Shown here in pieces: positions 1-8,530 of a stretch of 64,000 nt of DNA. The DNA comes from Streptomyces lanatus (GTDB taxonomy: Bacteria; Actinomycetota; Actinomycetes; Streptomycetales; Streptomycetaceae). Both the position numbers and the translations under genes were made by a program. The notes below the pieces were generated by a model that was not told where the DNA came from, did not search any database, and saw nothing but the letters and a program-made list of their open reading frames with translations. The DNA lies in assembly GCF_014655715.1 (NCBI RefSeq), contig NZ_BNBM01000006.1, forward strand, positions 62,001 through 126,000, written 5' to 3'. How positions within the stretch are numbered: position 1 is the first letter of the stretch; the number at the start of each line of letters is the position of its first letter.

Positions 1-345
1 GTGCTGGGCCTCCCCGAGCGCGCCGCGTTCTCCTCCCCCGACGGCCGGGTCACCATCCTGGAGGCGGGCCGGGCGACCCTGGAGCTGACCGATCCCGGGC
101 ACGCGGAGTTCATCGACGAGGTGGAGGTCGGCCGACGGGTGGCCGGTCACATCAGGGTCGCGTTCCAGGTGGACGACTCGACGGCCACGACGGCCCGGCT
201 GGCGGCGGCCGGCGCCGAGGTCCTGGCGGAGCCGACCCGCACTCCGTGGAACTCCCTCAACGCCCGCCTCGAAGCGCCCGGCGCGTTGCAGCTGACGCTG
301 TTCACGGAGCTGGGTGACGGCGTCGGGCCGGAAGGACGCGCGTAG
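1..345 (+). CDS. VOC/glyoxalase-fold protein, 3' part only
   Basis: The frame is open at the left edge, so the first GTG is probably internal and only the C-terminal ~114 residues are seen. The segment has the beta-alpha-beta-beta-beta pattern of a vicinal-oxygen-chelate half: 'HIRVAFQVDD', then 'AAGAEVLAEPTRTPWNS' and 'RLEAPGALQLTLF'. Such proteins act on small molecules (glyoxalase, dioxygenase or resistance functions), usually with a metal. The substrate cannot be told. The stop is TAG at 343-345. Confidence 0.7.
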   Translation: MLGLPERAAFSSPDGRVTILEAGRATLELTDPGHAEFIDEVEVGRRVAGHIRVAFQVDDSTATTARLAAAGAEVLAEPTRTPWNSLNARLEAPGALQLTLFTELGDGVGPEGRA

Positions 346-414
346 ACCCTTGGCGCGCCGGAACCCTCCGTTCCTGCGGGAGCTTATTCATCCGTTTCGG
401 TGATAATTGGGAGC

Positions 415-783
415 ATGAGTACCGCGACGTTTGTACTAGCGGCCACGTCGAGCGACGTACTCAACGTGATCGCCGCCTTCGTAGGGGGAATGATCGTCGC
501 CGGCGCACTGGTCTGGGCGGTGCAGTTCGGCATGCGGGTCCGTGACCGGGAACTGCCGCGGCCCACGGCCGACGAGCAGCCGCACCTCCCGGACACCGGA
601 CCGGTCCACGAGGAACGCGAGCTGCGGGAGCCCGACGAAGTGCCGCACTCGCAGGGCCGAGAACGCCTCCTGCCGCACGAACTGCACCACGCGGGCAGCA
701 GACGCAGCGACGACCAGCACCGCAAGCGCTGGATCCCCGGCAAGAGCGGCTCCTTCGGCGGGGGCGGGATCGGCCACGCCTAG
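415..783 (+). CDS. Small single-pass membrane protein, DUF6479-like
   Basis: The protein has 122 residues. One hydrophobic segment lies near residues 8-32 (VLNVIAAFVGGMIVAGALVW), followed by a charged Pro/Glu/Arg-rich tail that ends in a Gly-rich stretch (SGSFGGGGIGHA). This resembles the Streptomyces DUF6479 family, whose function is unknown. The ATG at 415 is chosen over the GTG at 400 because it opens the conserved-looking MSTATF start. A bidirectional hairpin follows the stop. Confidence 0.65.
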   Translation: MSTATFVLAATSSDVLNVIAAFVGGMIVAGALVWAVQFGMRVRDRELPRPTADEQPHLPDTGPVHEERELREPDEVPHSQGRERLLPHELHHAGSRRSDDQHRKRWIPGKSGSFGGGGIGHA

Positions 784-795
784 GAGGCACTGATC

Positions 796-827
796 GGCTC
801 GGACAGGTCTCAGAGCCTGTCCGAGCC
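796..827. terminator. Bidirectional terminator hairpin
   Basis: GGCTCGGACAGG (796-807) and CCTGTCCGAGCC (816-827) form a perfect 12-bp stem with an 8-nt loop between two convergent genes. The stop codon of the minus-strand gene (810-812) sits in the loop, so the stem includes the last bases around that stop. There is no U tract, as is usual in Streptomyces. Confidence 0.75.
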
Positions 828-1301
828 GGGGTCCGGGGCCAGGGCGAGGGCGAGGATCACGAAGAAGTCGATCCCCACCATGATCACCGACCAGACCGGT
901 GTGTACGGCAGGAACAGGAAGTGGGCGACCATGCTCAGGGACGCCAGGAAGATGCCGGTGATCCGCGCCCACCACTCCCCCCTGAGAATGCCGAGACCGA
1001 CACCGGTGGCCAGGACGCCCAGGGCGAGCAGGATCCAGCCCCATGCCGTGAGGTTGGCCTCGAAGACGTAGTCCCCGACGCGGGTGTAGACGTCGTCGTC
1101 GGCGAGGGCGGAGATGCCCTGGAGGATGGCCAGCACCCCGTTCACCAGCATCAGCACACCGGCGAAGAGAAGTCCTCCGGTGATCCACTCCGAGGTGGGG
1201 GCGGCGTCACGGCCGGTGCCGGTCCCCGCCTCGCGCGGAGGCCACGCACCGTCTGCGGGGCTGTGGGCGGCATCGCTCGCGTGCGACTGCGGCTGGGTCA
1301 T
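810..1301 (-). CDS. Four-TM membrane protein, DUF7144-like
   Basis: The protein has 163 residues. A polar N-terminal ~40 residues precedes four hydrophobic helices: GGLLFAGVLMLVNGVLAILQ, a segment around AWGWILLALGVLATGVGLGI, one around ITGIFLASLSMVAHFLFL, and VIMVGIDFFVILALALAP. It resembles small Streptomyces integral membrane proteins of unknown role. ATG 1301 (MTQPQS) is preferred to the GTG at 1385, which would add a basic, low-complexity extension. It is convergent with the preceding gene. Confidence 0.7.
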   Translation of the reverse strand: MTQPQSHASDAAHSPADGAWPPREAGTGTGRDAAPTSEWITGGLLFAGVLMLVNGVLAILQGISALADDDVYTRVGDYVFEANLTAWGWILLALGVLATGVGLGILRGEWWARITGIFLASLSMVAHFLFLPYTPVWSVIMVGIDFFVILALALAPDPGSDRL

Positions 1302-1477
1302 GGCTGCCGTACCCCACTTCTCGCGTGAACGCGGTCGGGTTGTGCGGTCGGTACGACGATGGGGCGGCCCGGGGGCGCCCACCACGGGGGAGATGCCGAT
1401 CGGGTGACGTCCGGAGTGCGGGGACGGCCGTGCGGATCTTCACTGAAGGGACCGAACCGCACCCCTTGGAGCCCCGT

Positions 1478-1936
1478 ATGCCCGGTCATCGCCCCCGCCG
1501 GAGAACCGCCGCCCTCCTCCTGACGGCCACCGCCCTGGCCGTGCCCGCCCTGACCTCCTGCTCCGACGACGACACCGTCTCCTCGACGGCCAGCAAGGCG
1601 GCGTCGGCCTTCGCCTCGGCGACGGCGGAGGCGGGCCGTCAGCTGGACGACATCAAGGGCGGCATCGACGCCAAGAGCTCGGTGAGCCTCGGCGACCCCA
1701 CGACCGACTCCGACGGCCGCGCGACGGTCGAGGTCACCGCCGAGAACACGACCGACTCGACCCGGTCCTTCGGCGTCCAGGTCAACTTCAAGGACGAGGA
1801 CGGCAACCTGCTCGACGCGACCGTGGTGACCGTCTCGGACGTGGCGGCGGGCGGCACGGGCAAGGGCACCGCCCGCAGCACACGTGACCTGAGCGGGGAG
1901 GTGAAGGCGGAGGTGGCGAGGGCGGTCCGCTACTGA
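1478..1936 (+). CDS. Putative lipoprotein with FxLYD-like domain
   Basis: The protein has 152 residues. The signal peptide has a twin-basic start (MPGHRPRRR), a hydrophobic core, and a lipobox ending LTSC near residue 27, so it should be a membrane-anchored extracytoplasmic lipoprotein. After a Ser/Ala-rich linker, 'VEVTAENTTDSTRSFGVQV' and 'DEDGNLLDATVV' look like the beta-sandwich FxLYD fold (unknown function). ATG 1478 is preceded by GGAG at 1468-1471. Its 3' end overlaps the convergent next gene by 7 bp. Confidence 0.65.
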   Translation: MPGHRPRRRTAALLLTATALAVPALTSCSDDDTVSSTASKAASAFASATAEAGRQLDDIKGGIDAKSSVSLGDPTTDSDGRATVEVTAENTTDSTRSFGVQVNFKDEDGNLLDATVVTVSDVAAGGTGKGTARSTRDLSGEVKAEVARAVRY

Positions 1937-2712
1937 CCCGCCGGGGCGCCGTGCGGGCCGGACCCGTGCACCGTGATGTCGATCTGCTCGCTCGTCGCGC
2001 TGACGCCGTTCAGGGTCGCCGTCGCCTGGAGGCGGCCCATGCCGGAGGGCAGGGCGAGTCCGGGGACGCAGGACCAGGTGCCGTCGGGGGCGGCCGTCGT
2101 CGAGCAGACCTCCTCCTCCAGCGCGTCGCGGACCGTGATCTGGGCGGCGGGGAAGGCCGTACCGGACATCTCCGGGAGCGCGCCCAGCGGTACGCCGGAC
2201 GCGGGGCGGGACAGGGTCGGCGCGGGCAGGCCGACCGTCACGGTGCAGGTGCCGCGCCGGTGCACGGTGCCGTTCGCGTCACGCAGGGCCAGGGTGCAGT
2301 CGGGGAGCCGGGTGCCGGGTTCGGCGTCCGGGGGGACCGACACGACGAAGGGGAAGGTACGGCCCTTCCACACGGCCGGCGCCTCACCCTTCGACACGGC
2401 CGGTCCGTCGAAGGTGTACGTCGCGCTGGCCCCGCCCTCGGCCACCGCCCCCCGGTACCCGGGCCCGGCGAAGGGCGCCGCCGTCACCTTCGTCCTCGCC
2501 GGCGCCGTCAGCGTCAGCACCGAACCCGCGCCCAGCGGCTCCCCGTCGTACCCGCCGACCTGGACGACCCCCTCCCGGCCCGGCTCGATCGTCGCGAACG
2601 CCCAGAGACCGTCGTCGACACCGAACGCCACGGCGCCCGGCCCGACCAGCACGATCAGCGCGCCCGCCGCAGCGAGCACCGTTGCCCTCCAACACCCGCG
2701 GGACCTGCTCAT
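1930..2712 (-). CDS. Secreted protein with Ig-like (carboxypeptidase-regulatory-like) domains
   Basis: The protein has 260 residues. The signal peptide is MSRSRGCWRATVLAAAGALI and onward, with likely cleavage after 'GPGAVAFG'. The mature part is beta-rich and ends in a segment typical of bacterial Ig-like repeats (PTLSRPASGVPL, 'ITVRDALEEEVCSTTAAPDG', 'WSCVPGLALPSGMGRLQA'). No catalytic motif is visible, so adhesion, carbohydrate binding or scaffolding is more likely than enzymatic activity. It stands alone. Confidence 0.6.
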   Translation of the reverse strand: MSRSRGCWRATVLAAAGALIVLVGPGAVAFGVDDGLWAFATIEPGREGVVQVGGYDGEPLGAGSVLTLTAPARTKVTAAPFAGPGYRGAVAEGGASATYTFDGPAVSKGEAPAVWKGRTFPFVVSVPPDAEPGTRLPDCTLALRDANGTVHRRGTCTVTVGLPAPTLSRPASGVPLGALPEMSGTAFPAAQITVRDALEEEVCSTTAAPDGTWSCVPGLALPSGMGRLQATATLNGVSATSEQIDITVHGSGPHGAPAGQ

Positions 2713-2867
2713 CGTCGGCGGAGCTCCTCACACACCTCGGCGGCACCCACCCTCACCTGCGATTCTCACGCCCGCACCCCCCGATGACCCGCACCGCTCG
2801 TCCGGACGGGCCGAGAGGACGACAGGCACCACCCGTCCGGGCGCCCTGGTGACAGCCCCCGAGCAGC

Positions 2868-3143
2868 TCACCCCTCCTCCGCATGCCGCGCCGCCGCCTT
2901 CACGTCCGCCTCGGTCTGGCTCCGTGCGGCGCCCTGGTCCTTCGCGTACGCGGTGATCGCCGCCTGGACCGTCTGGGCGAGGTCGCGCCACTCACGCCAG
3001 GCCGTGTCGTACGCGTCGGTCTGGAGCGGGGTCCAGGGGGTGCCGGTGGGCGGTCCGTAGGCGTCCCGGAGCTCCTCCACCCTGCCGTGTGCCCGGTCCG
3101 CCGCCCGTTGCATGGTGACGAGTTCGTCGAAGGTGCTTGCCAC
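2868..3143 (-). CDS. Small alpha-helical hypothetical protein
   Basis: The protein has 91 residues, is highly charged, and is predicted to be mostly helical (MASTFDELVTMQRAADRAH; WREWRDLAQTVQAAITAYAK). There is no signal peptide or TM segment. The family is not recognised. It reads in the same direction as the TetR gene upstream, 70 bp away, and may be cotranscribed with it. Confidence 0.6.
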   Translation of the reverse strand: MASTFDELVTMQRAADRAHGRVEELRDAYGPPTGTPWTPLQTDAYDTAWREWRDLAQTVQAAITAYAKDQGAARSQTEADVKAAARHAEEG

Positions 3144-3213
3144 GCGTCCGGATCCTCGGGGAGCGGGGGCGGGTCACCGGGGGCGGCGCGCCAGTGGGCT
3201 CACCCGGTCGGGC

Positions 3214-3912
3214 TCAGTCGGCGTCGCGGCCGGCCGCCAGTCGGGCCGCCATGCCGTCGAGGATCGTCTCCACGCCGAAGGCGAAGACCTTCTCGACCTC
3301 CTCGCCGAAGGTCAGCCCGCGCTGTCCCTGCGCCTGCATGCTGGCGCTCAGCCGGGGGTACTTCGCCGCGAGGGCGGCGACCTGTGCGACGACCGCGGCC
3401 TCGTCCTCGGGCTGCGCGGCGTCCCCCGACGAGGCCCGCTGCTTGACCTCGGCGGCGTCGGTCGTGGTCATGAACGCCATGCCCGTCACGAACATGAAGG
3501 GCGTGCTCACGGCCCAGTCGAGGTCGGCGTCCCGGAACCCGGCCGCCTCGAAGGTCTCGTAGGCGCACTCCTGGAAGCGGGCCATGCCCTCGCTGTAGGC
3601 GACGTACGTGGTGATCACCCGCACCAGCCAGCGGTGCCGGCCGGTCAGCTCGTGCGCGGCGTACATCAGCTCGCGGGCCGCCGCCCGCCACCCCACGGCC
3701 GGGACGTCCGGCAGCGTGACCTCGCCCCACACCTCGTCGGCGGCGAGGACCAGGAGGTTCTCCTTGTTGCCGACGTGCCAGTACATCGCCGTGGCCGCCG
3801 AGCCCAGCTTCTGGCCGAGCTTGCGCATGCTCAGGCCGTCGATGCCCTCCGCGTCGAGCAGTTCGATCGCCGCGCCGACGATCTGTTCCCGGTTCAAGGT
3901 CTCCCGCGCCAT
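3214..3912 (-). CDS. TetR-family repressor of the adjacent ABC exporter
   Basis: The protein has 232 residues. The N-terminal HTH covers residues ~6-50 (LNREQIVGAAIELLDAEGID, then LSMRKLGQKLGSAATAMYWH), typical of the TetR-class subfamily with a TetR_C ligand-binding domain. It is divergent from an ABC transporter with 132 bp between starts. That space is packed with inverted repeats, so it very probably represses both itself and the exporter until a ligand binds. The ligand is unknown. ATG 3912 is chosen because the upstream region is operator DNA. Confidence 0.88.
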   Translation of the reverse strand: MARETLNREQIVGAAIELLDAEGIDGLSMRKLGQKLGSAATAMYWHVGNKENLLVLAADEVWGEVTLPDVPAVGWRAAARELMYAAHELTGRHRWLVRVITTYVAYSEGMARFQECAYETFEAAGFRDADLDWAVSTPFMFVTGMAFMTTTDAAEVKQRASSGDAAQPEDEAAVVAQVAALAAKYPRLSASMQAQGQRGLTFGEEVEKVFAFGVETILDGMAARLAAGRDAD

Positions 3913-3930
3913 GAGGCCAGCGTAACCGCC

Positions 3931-4019
3931 ACTTGCACGCCGTAAAACTTTCCGACCGAAAGGACTTGCACACCGTGCAAGTGGAGTTTTACGGTGTTCA
4001 AGTCGCCAGAGTTGAACAC
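3931..4019. promoter_or_regulatory. Nested operator repeats between TetR and ABC genes, with sigma70-type promoter
   Basis: Three inverted repeats are seen. (1) ACTTGCAC-ACC-GTGCAAGT at 3964-3982. (2) GTGTTCAA (3994-4001) with TTGAACAC (4012-4019). (3) A 19-nt pair, 3931-3949 with 3985-4003, complementary at 17 of 19 positions (ACTTGCACGCCGTAAAACT against AGTTTTACGGTGTTCAAGT). A promoter for the exporter fits TTGCAC (3966-3971), an 18-bp spacer and TACGGT (3990-3995), overlapping the operators. TetR binding there would block RNA polymerase. Confidence 0.8.
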
Positions 4020-4044
4020 CATGCAAGTCATTCAAGGAGACCCC

Positions 4045-4995
4045 ATGTCCGCCATGCACGCCATCCACGCTGAGGGCCTGCGCAAGTCCTACGGCGAGAA
4101 GCTCGTCCTCGACGGAATCGGCCTGCGCATCCCCGAGGCGTCCGTCTTCGCCCTGCTCGGTCCGAACGGCGCCGGCAAGACCACCGCCGTCCAGATCCTG
4201 TCCACGCTGATCGGCGCGGACGGCGGCGAGGCCCGGGTCGCCGGGTACGACGTCGTGCGCCAGGCCGACGACGTACGCCGGTCGATCGGGGTGACCGGGC
4301 AGTTCGCCGCCGTGGACGGGCTGCTGACCGCCGAGGAGAACCTCCTGCTGATGGCGGACCTGCACCATCTGCCCCGCCGCGAGGGCAAGCGGCGGGCGGC
4401 CGATCTGCTGGAGCGCTTCGACCTGACTCCGGACGCGAAGAAGACCGTCTCCTCCTTCTCCGGCGGTATGCGCCGCAAGCTCGACCTCGCGATGACGCTG
4501 GTCGGCGAGCCGCGCGTCATCTTCCTCGACGAGCCGACCACCGGCCTTGACCCGCGCAGCCGCCGCATGCTGTGGGAGCTGATCCGCGGCCTGGTCGAGG
4601 ACCGCGGCATCACGATCTTCCTCACCACGCAGTATCTGGACGAGGCCGACCAGCTCGCCGACCGCATCGCCGTGCTGAACGGCGGCCGGATAGTCGCCGA
4701 GGGGACCTCGGAGGAGCTCAAGCGCCGGATCCCCGGCAGTCACATCCGGCTGAGGTTCGGTGGCGAGGATCAACTCGACGCCGCCGCCCGGGTGTTCGAC
4801 GTCGCCCAGCGCGACCCCGAGAACCTCGCCCTGAACATCCCCGGCGACGGCACGCCCGGCACCGTGCGCGCGGTCCTCGACCTGCTCGACGCGGCGCGGC
4901 TGGAGGCCGAGTCGCTCACCGTGCACACACCCGACCTGGACGACGTGTTCCTCGCGCTCACCGAGAAACCGCAGCAGCCGGTCCCCGCCCTCTGA
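4045..4995 (+). CDS. ABC exporter ATP-binding subunit, DrrA-like
   Basis: The protein has 316 residues and is cytoplasmic. It has Walker A GPNGAGKTT, the signature 'SSFSGGMRRKLDLAM', Walker B 'VIFLDEPTTGLDPRSR' and an H-loop position occupied by Gln ('IFLTTQYLDEADQLAD'), as is common in DrrA-type drug exporters. The C-terminal ~80 residues form the DrrA-type extension ending 'DDVFLALT'. ATG 4045 has AAGGAGA four bases upstream. The permease follows after 29 bp, so the two form an operon controlled by the divergent TetR. The substrate is probably a hydrophobic drug or metabolite (inference). Confidence 0.9.
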   Translation: MSAMHAIHAEGLRKSYGEKLVLDGIGLRIPEASVFALLGPNGAGKTTAVQILSTLIGADGGEARVAGYDVVRQADDVRRSIGVTGQFAAVDGLLTAEENLLLMADLHHLPRREGKRRAADLLERFDLTPDAKKTVSSFSGGMRRKLDLAMTLVGEPRVIFLDEPTTGLDPRSRRMLWELIRGLVEDRGITIFLTTQYLDEADQLADRIAVLNGGRIVAEGTSEELKRRIPGSHIRLRFGGEDQLDAAARVFDVAQRDPENLALNIPGDGTPGTVRAVLDLLDAARLEAESLTVHTPDLDDVFLALTEKPQQPVPAL

Positions 4996-5024
4996 GCCCC
5001 ACCACCCGACAGGAGACGACCCCG

Positions 5025-5831
5025 ATGGCCACCGCCACCGCCCCAGCCCCCGCCCGCTCCTACGCGTTCCGCGACTCGATGACCATGCTGCGGCGCAACC
5101 TCACCCGTATGCGCCGCTACCCCTCGATGACCGTCCAGATCGTCACGCTCCCGGTCCTGCTCCTCCTTCTCTTCGTCTATGTCTTCGGCGGCGCGATCGG
5201 CGAGGGCATCGGCGCCGGGGACCGCGGCGACTACGTCAACTTCCTCGTCCCCGGGATCATCGTGATGGCCGTGACGTACGGCACCATCCCGATCGCGGTC
5301 TCCGTCTGCAGCGACATGACCGAGGGCATCATCAACCGGTTCCGGACGATGGCCATCTCCCGCAGCTCGGTGCTGACCGGCCATGTCCTCGGCAACATGG
5401 TGCAGATCGTCTGCATCCTCGCCCTGGTCACCGGCGTCGCCTACGCCATCGGCTTCCGTCCCAACGCCACCGCCGTCGAGTGGGCCGCCGCCATGGGGCT
5501 CCTGCTGCTGCTCGCCTTCGGACTGAGCTGGCTGTCGGCCGCCATGGGCCTGCGCGCCAAGACCGTCGAGTCCGCGAGCAACGCCCCGATGCCGCTGACG
5601 TATCTGCCCTTCCTCGGCAACACGATCGTCACCCCCGAGTCGATGCCGACCGGCCTGCGCTGGTTCGCCGAGTACCAGCCCTTCACCCCGATCAACGAGA
5701 CCCTGCGCGGCCTCCTGCTGGGCACCGGCATCGGCAACTCCGCCTGGATCTCCCTGGCCTGGTGCGTCGGCCTCGCCCTGGTCGGCTATCTGTGGGCCCG
5801 CTCGGCCTTCCGCAAGGGCGCGGAGCGCTGA
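5025..5831 (+). CDS. ABC-2 type exporter permease, DrrB-like
   Basis: The protein has 268 residues with six predicted TM helices, starting with 'IVTLPVLLLLLFVYVFGGAI'. It carries the ABC2_membrane features 'YVNFLVPGIIVMAVTYGTIP' and the coupling region 'EGIINRFRTMAISRSSVLTG'. ATG 5025 follows AGGAGACGAC. It pairs with the ATPase upstream to make a homodimeric-type exporter in the cytoplasmic membrane. Downstream, a GGTTC-CGGCC-GAACC palindrome (5865-5879) may be a weak terminator. Confidence 0.9.
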   Translation: MATATAPAPARSYAFRDSMTMLRRNLTRMRRYPSMTVQIVTLPVLLLLLFVYVFGGAIGEGIGAGDRGDYVNFLVPGIIVMAVTYGTIPIAVSVCSDMTEGIINRFRTMAISRSSVLTGHVLGNMVQIVCILALVTGVAYAIGFRPNATAVEWAAAMGLLLLLAFGLSWLSAAMGLRAKTVESASNAPMPLTYLPFLGNTIVTPESMPTGLRWFAEYQPFTPINETLRGLLLGTGIGNSAWISLAWCVGLALVGYLWARSAFRKGAER

Positions 5832-5947
5832 GCACGGCTTTGCGAACCCGAGACGAGCCCTAAAGGTTCCGGCCGAACCGGCATTCGTACTCCGGTACGT
5901 GCGGGGTTTCCCCTACCTACAGGCACCGGGACCGGACAGGAGACACA

Positions 5948-6631
5948 GTGCTCGTTTCACGGCGAACGGCGGGAACTCTCTTCGTGGGTGGCGCCCTCAT
6001 CCTCACCCTCGGCGCCCTCCTCTACCCCACCGCGCTCGGCGTCCAGAAGGCCGACACCGCGCCCGAGCGGGTCGTCGCTCAGACGTCGGCCGGGCCGCTG
6101 ACCGAGGCCGACCGGGACTTCGTGGTCAAGGTGCGGGCGGCCGGGCTGTGGGAGTTCCCGGTGGGGAAGATGGCGTTACGGAAGGGCACGACGGACGCGG
6201 TCCGGACCGCCGGGCAGCACCTGGTCGACGGACATGCCTCGCTGGACGCCGACTGCCGCGGGATCGCGGCACGGCTCGGCATCACCCTGCCCAACCGGCC
6301 CAGCCCTCAGCAGCAGGGCTTCGTCGCGACGCTCGACTCGGACAGCGGCCGACGGTTCGACACCGACATGGCCAACATCCTGCGCGTCACGCACGGCCAG
6401 ATCTTCACCACCATCGCGACGATCCGGGCCACGACCAGGAACACCCTGGTCCGGCGGTTGGCCGACCATGCCAACGACACCGTCCTGGACCACATCACCG
6501 TCATGGAGAAGACCGGTCTGGTCGACTTCGGCCAGGTCCTGACGCAGGAGACCTCGCCTCCCACGCTCCCCGCCCAGGACCTGACCCCGCCTCCACCGGC
6601 GTCGGGCGAACCGCAAGTGGTACTGAAATGA
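5948..6631 (+). CDS. Secreted DUF4142 (ferritin-like) protein with a TTA codon
   Basis: The protein has 227 residues. The N-terminal hydrophobic segment (TLFVGGALILTLGALLYPTA) is a signal anchor or signal peptide. The rest matches DUF4142: 'LTEADRDFVVKVRAAGLWE', a helical bundle with 'LVDGHASLDADC' and 'GQIFTTIATIRATTRN'. The C-terminal tail is Pro-rich. A TTA leucine codon at 6176-6178 would make translation depend on the bldA tRNA, tying expression to development. GTG 5948 follows AGGAGACACA. The function of the family is unknown. Confidence 0.75.
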   Translation: MLVSRRTAGTLFVGGALILTLGALLYPTALGVQKADTAPERVVAQTSAGPLTEADRDFVVKVRAAGLWEFPVGKMALRKGTTDAVRTAGQHLVDGHASLDADCRGIAARLGITLPNRPSPQQQGFVATLDSDSGRRFDTDMANILRVTHGQIFTTIATIRATTRNTLVRRLADHANDTVLDHITVMEKTGLVDFGQVLTQETSPPTLPAQDLTPPPPASGEPQVVLK

Positions 6632-6632
6632 C

Positions 6633-8279
6633 CTACGCCAGCCAGACCGTCGTGTCCGGGCCCAGCCGGCCTCCCTCCAGCGGCCCGCTGGCGATCAGCA
6701 CCTCACCCGGCGGCAACTCCACCGCCGTACCGGAGAGATTGGCCACGCACCGCCAGCCGTCCGAGCGGGCGAAGTGCAGCACACCGGGCGGGGTGTCCGG
6801 CACCCACTCCAACTCCTCCCCCTCCAGCAGCTTGCGGCGCAGCCGCAGGGCCCGCCGGTACAGCTCCAGGGTCGAGCCCTCGACACCGTCCTGGGCCTGG
6901 ACCGCGTACGCCGCGAAGCCCGGCGGCTGCGGCAGCCAGGAGCCACCCGCGCCGAAGCCGTACGAGGGCCCGGTCGTCGTCCACGGCAGCGGCACCCGGC
7001 AGCCGTCGCGGCCCTTGCGGACGCGCCCCGTCTGTTCCCAGATCGGGTCCTGGAGCACCTCGAAGGGCAGGTCGGCGACCTCGGGCAGACCGAGTTCCTC
7101 GCCCTGGTAGACGTACGCCGAACCGGGCAGCGCCAGCATCAGGAGGGTCGCGGCACGGGCGCGGCGCAGGCCGGCCGCCTCGTCGACGGCCGGGGCGTGG
7201 CCGCCGGACAGCAGCCAGGCGTTGTCGTCGGTGCCGGGCGGGAGCATCAGGCGGGAGGTGTGCCGTACGACGTCGTGGTTGGACAGGACCCAGGTGGCGG
7301 AGGCGCCCGCCGCGCGGGCCGTGGCGAGGGAGTCGGTGATGATCTGCTTCAGCTCGTCGGCGTCCCAACTGCCCTGCAAATACTCGAAGTTGAAGGCCTG
7401 GCCGAGTTCGTCGGGGCGGGCGTAGAGGGCACGCCGGGCTGATGGATTGACCCAGGCCTCGGCGACGGCCATGCGGGGCGGGCGATAGGAGTCGAGGATC
7501 TTGCGCCAGTCGCGGTAGATCTCGTGGACCTCGTCACGGTCATAGAAGGGGTGGGTGCCGGGCGGGAAGCGGGGGAGGGAGTCCTCGCCGCTGAGTTCCG
7601 GGGCGCCGAGGTCGCGCAGCGGCTCGTCGAGGTCCTTGGCGAGGGCGTGGGCGACGTCGACGCGGAAGCCGTCGACGCCGCGGTCGGACCAGAAGCGCAG
7701 GGTGGTGCGGAAGTCGGCGCGGACCTCGTCGTGCGCCCAGTTGAGGTCGGGCTGCTGCGGGGTGAAGAGGTGGAGGTACCACTGGCCGTCGGGGACCCGG
7801 CGCCAGGCGCTGCCGCCGAAGACGGACTGCCAGTCGGAGGGCGGGAGTTCGCCGTGCGGGCCGCGGCCGTCCCGGAAGACATAGCGCTCGCGGGCGGCGG
7901 AGCCGGGCCCGGCGCGCAGTGCCTCCTGGAACCAGACGTGCTGGTGGGAGGTGTGGTTGGGGACCAGGTCGACGATCACCTTCAGGCCGAGGCGGTGGGC
8001 TTCGCCGACCATGGCGTCGAAGTCGTCGAGGGTGCCCAGGCGCGGGTCGACATCGCGGTAGTCGGCGACGTCGTAGCCGCCATCGGCCAGTTCGGAGGGG
8101 TAGAAGGGGCTGAGCCACAGGGCGTCCACGCCCAGGGCGGCCAGATGGTTCAGGCGCTGGGTGACGCCCTTGAGGTCACCGAGGCCGTCACCGTCGCCGT
8201 CGGCGAAACTGCGGGGGTAGACCTGGTAGATGACGGCCTGGCGCCACCAGTCGGGGCGGGTGGAGGAGAGGTCGGACAC
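6633..8279 (-). CDS. GH13 alpha-glucosidase / oligo-1,6-glucosidase type
   Basis: The protein has 548 residues, a full-length cytoplasmic GH13 enzyme. It shows 'VIYQVYPRSFADGDGDGLGD', conserved region I 'VDLVPNHTS', region II 'GFRVDVAHA' (nucleophile Asp), region III 'AVAEAW' (acid/base Glu) and region IV 'LSNHDVVRH' (transition-state Asp). The family hydrolyses alpha-1,4 or alpha-1,6 bonds of malto- or isomalto-oligosaccharides. The start is GTG 8279 with GAGGAG upstream. It stands alone without an ABC sugar importer here and is convergent with the DUF4142 gene (1-bp gap). Confidence 0.9.
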   Translation of the reverse strand: MSDLSSTRPDWWRQAVIYQVYPRSFADGDGDGLGDLKGVTQRLNHLAALGVDALWLSPFYPSELADGGYDVADYRDVDPRLGTLDDFDAMVGEAHRLGLKVIVDLVPNHTSHQHVWFQEALRAGPGSAARERYVFRDGRGPHGELPPSDWQSVFGGSAWRRVPDGQWYLHLFTPQQPDLNWAHDEVRADFRTTLRFWSDRGVDGFRVDVAHALAKDLDEPLRDLGAPELSGEDSLPRFPPGTHPFYDRDEVHEIYRDWRKILDSYRPPRMAVAEAWVNPSARRALYARPDELGQAFNFEYLQGSWDADELKQIITDSLATARAAGASATWVLSNHDVVRHTSRLMLPPGTDDNAWLLSGGHAPAVDEAAGLRRARAATLLMLALPGSAYVYQGEELGLPEVADLPFEVLQDPIWEQTGRVRKGRDGCRVPLPWTTTGPSYGFGAGGSWLPQPPGFAAYAVQAQDGVEGSTLELYRRALRLRRKLLEGEELEWVPDTPPGVLHFARSDGWRCVANLSGTAVELPPGEVLIASGPLEGGRLGPDTTVWLA

Positions 8280-8530
8280 ACGGGCTCCTCATGGCTCGGT
8301 ACGGGCGACAGTGAGAACTCTGTCCACTAGGCCGGAAAAGCGAACCCCATACCCAGCGGAGGAGATCATTCCTGGCGTGACGAAATTGTGATTGCTTCTT
8401 GAACTTCCATTGCGTTGTCGCAGGTTGACAGCGTTCTCCGGCAGCCCGACGATGTGCTCACGCTGTGGCGCGTGTGACCAATGAGCCCAGTGTTTCTTCT
8501 TCGACCACTCACCCCATTGATGGGATACGC

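Noticed and set aside
5948..5965. GTTTCACGGCGAAC as a second parS
   Set aside because: Three mismatches in the 14-bp core, including the central CACGTG; not a ParB site.
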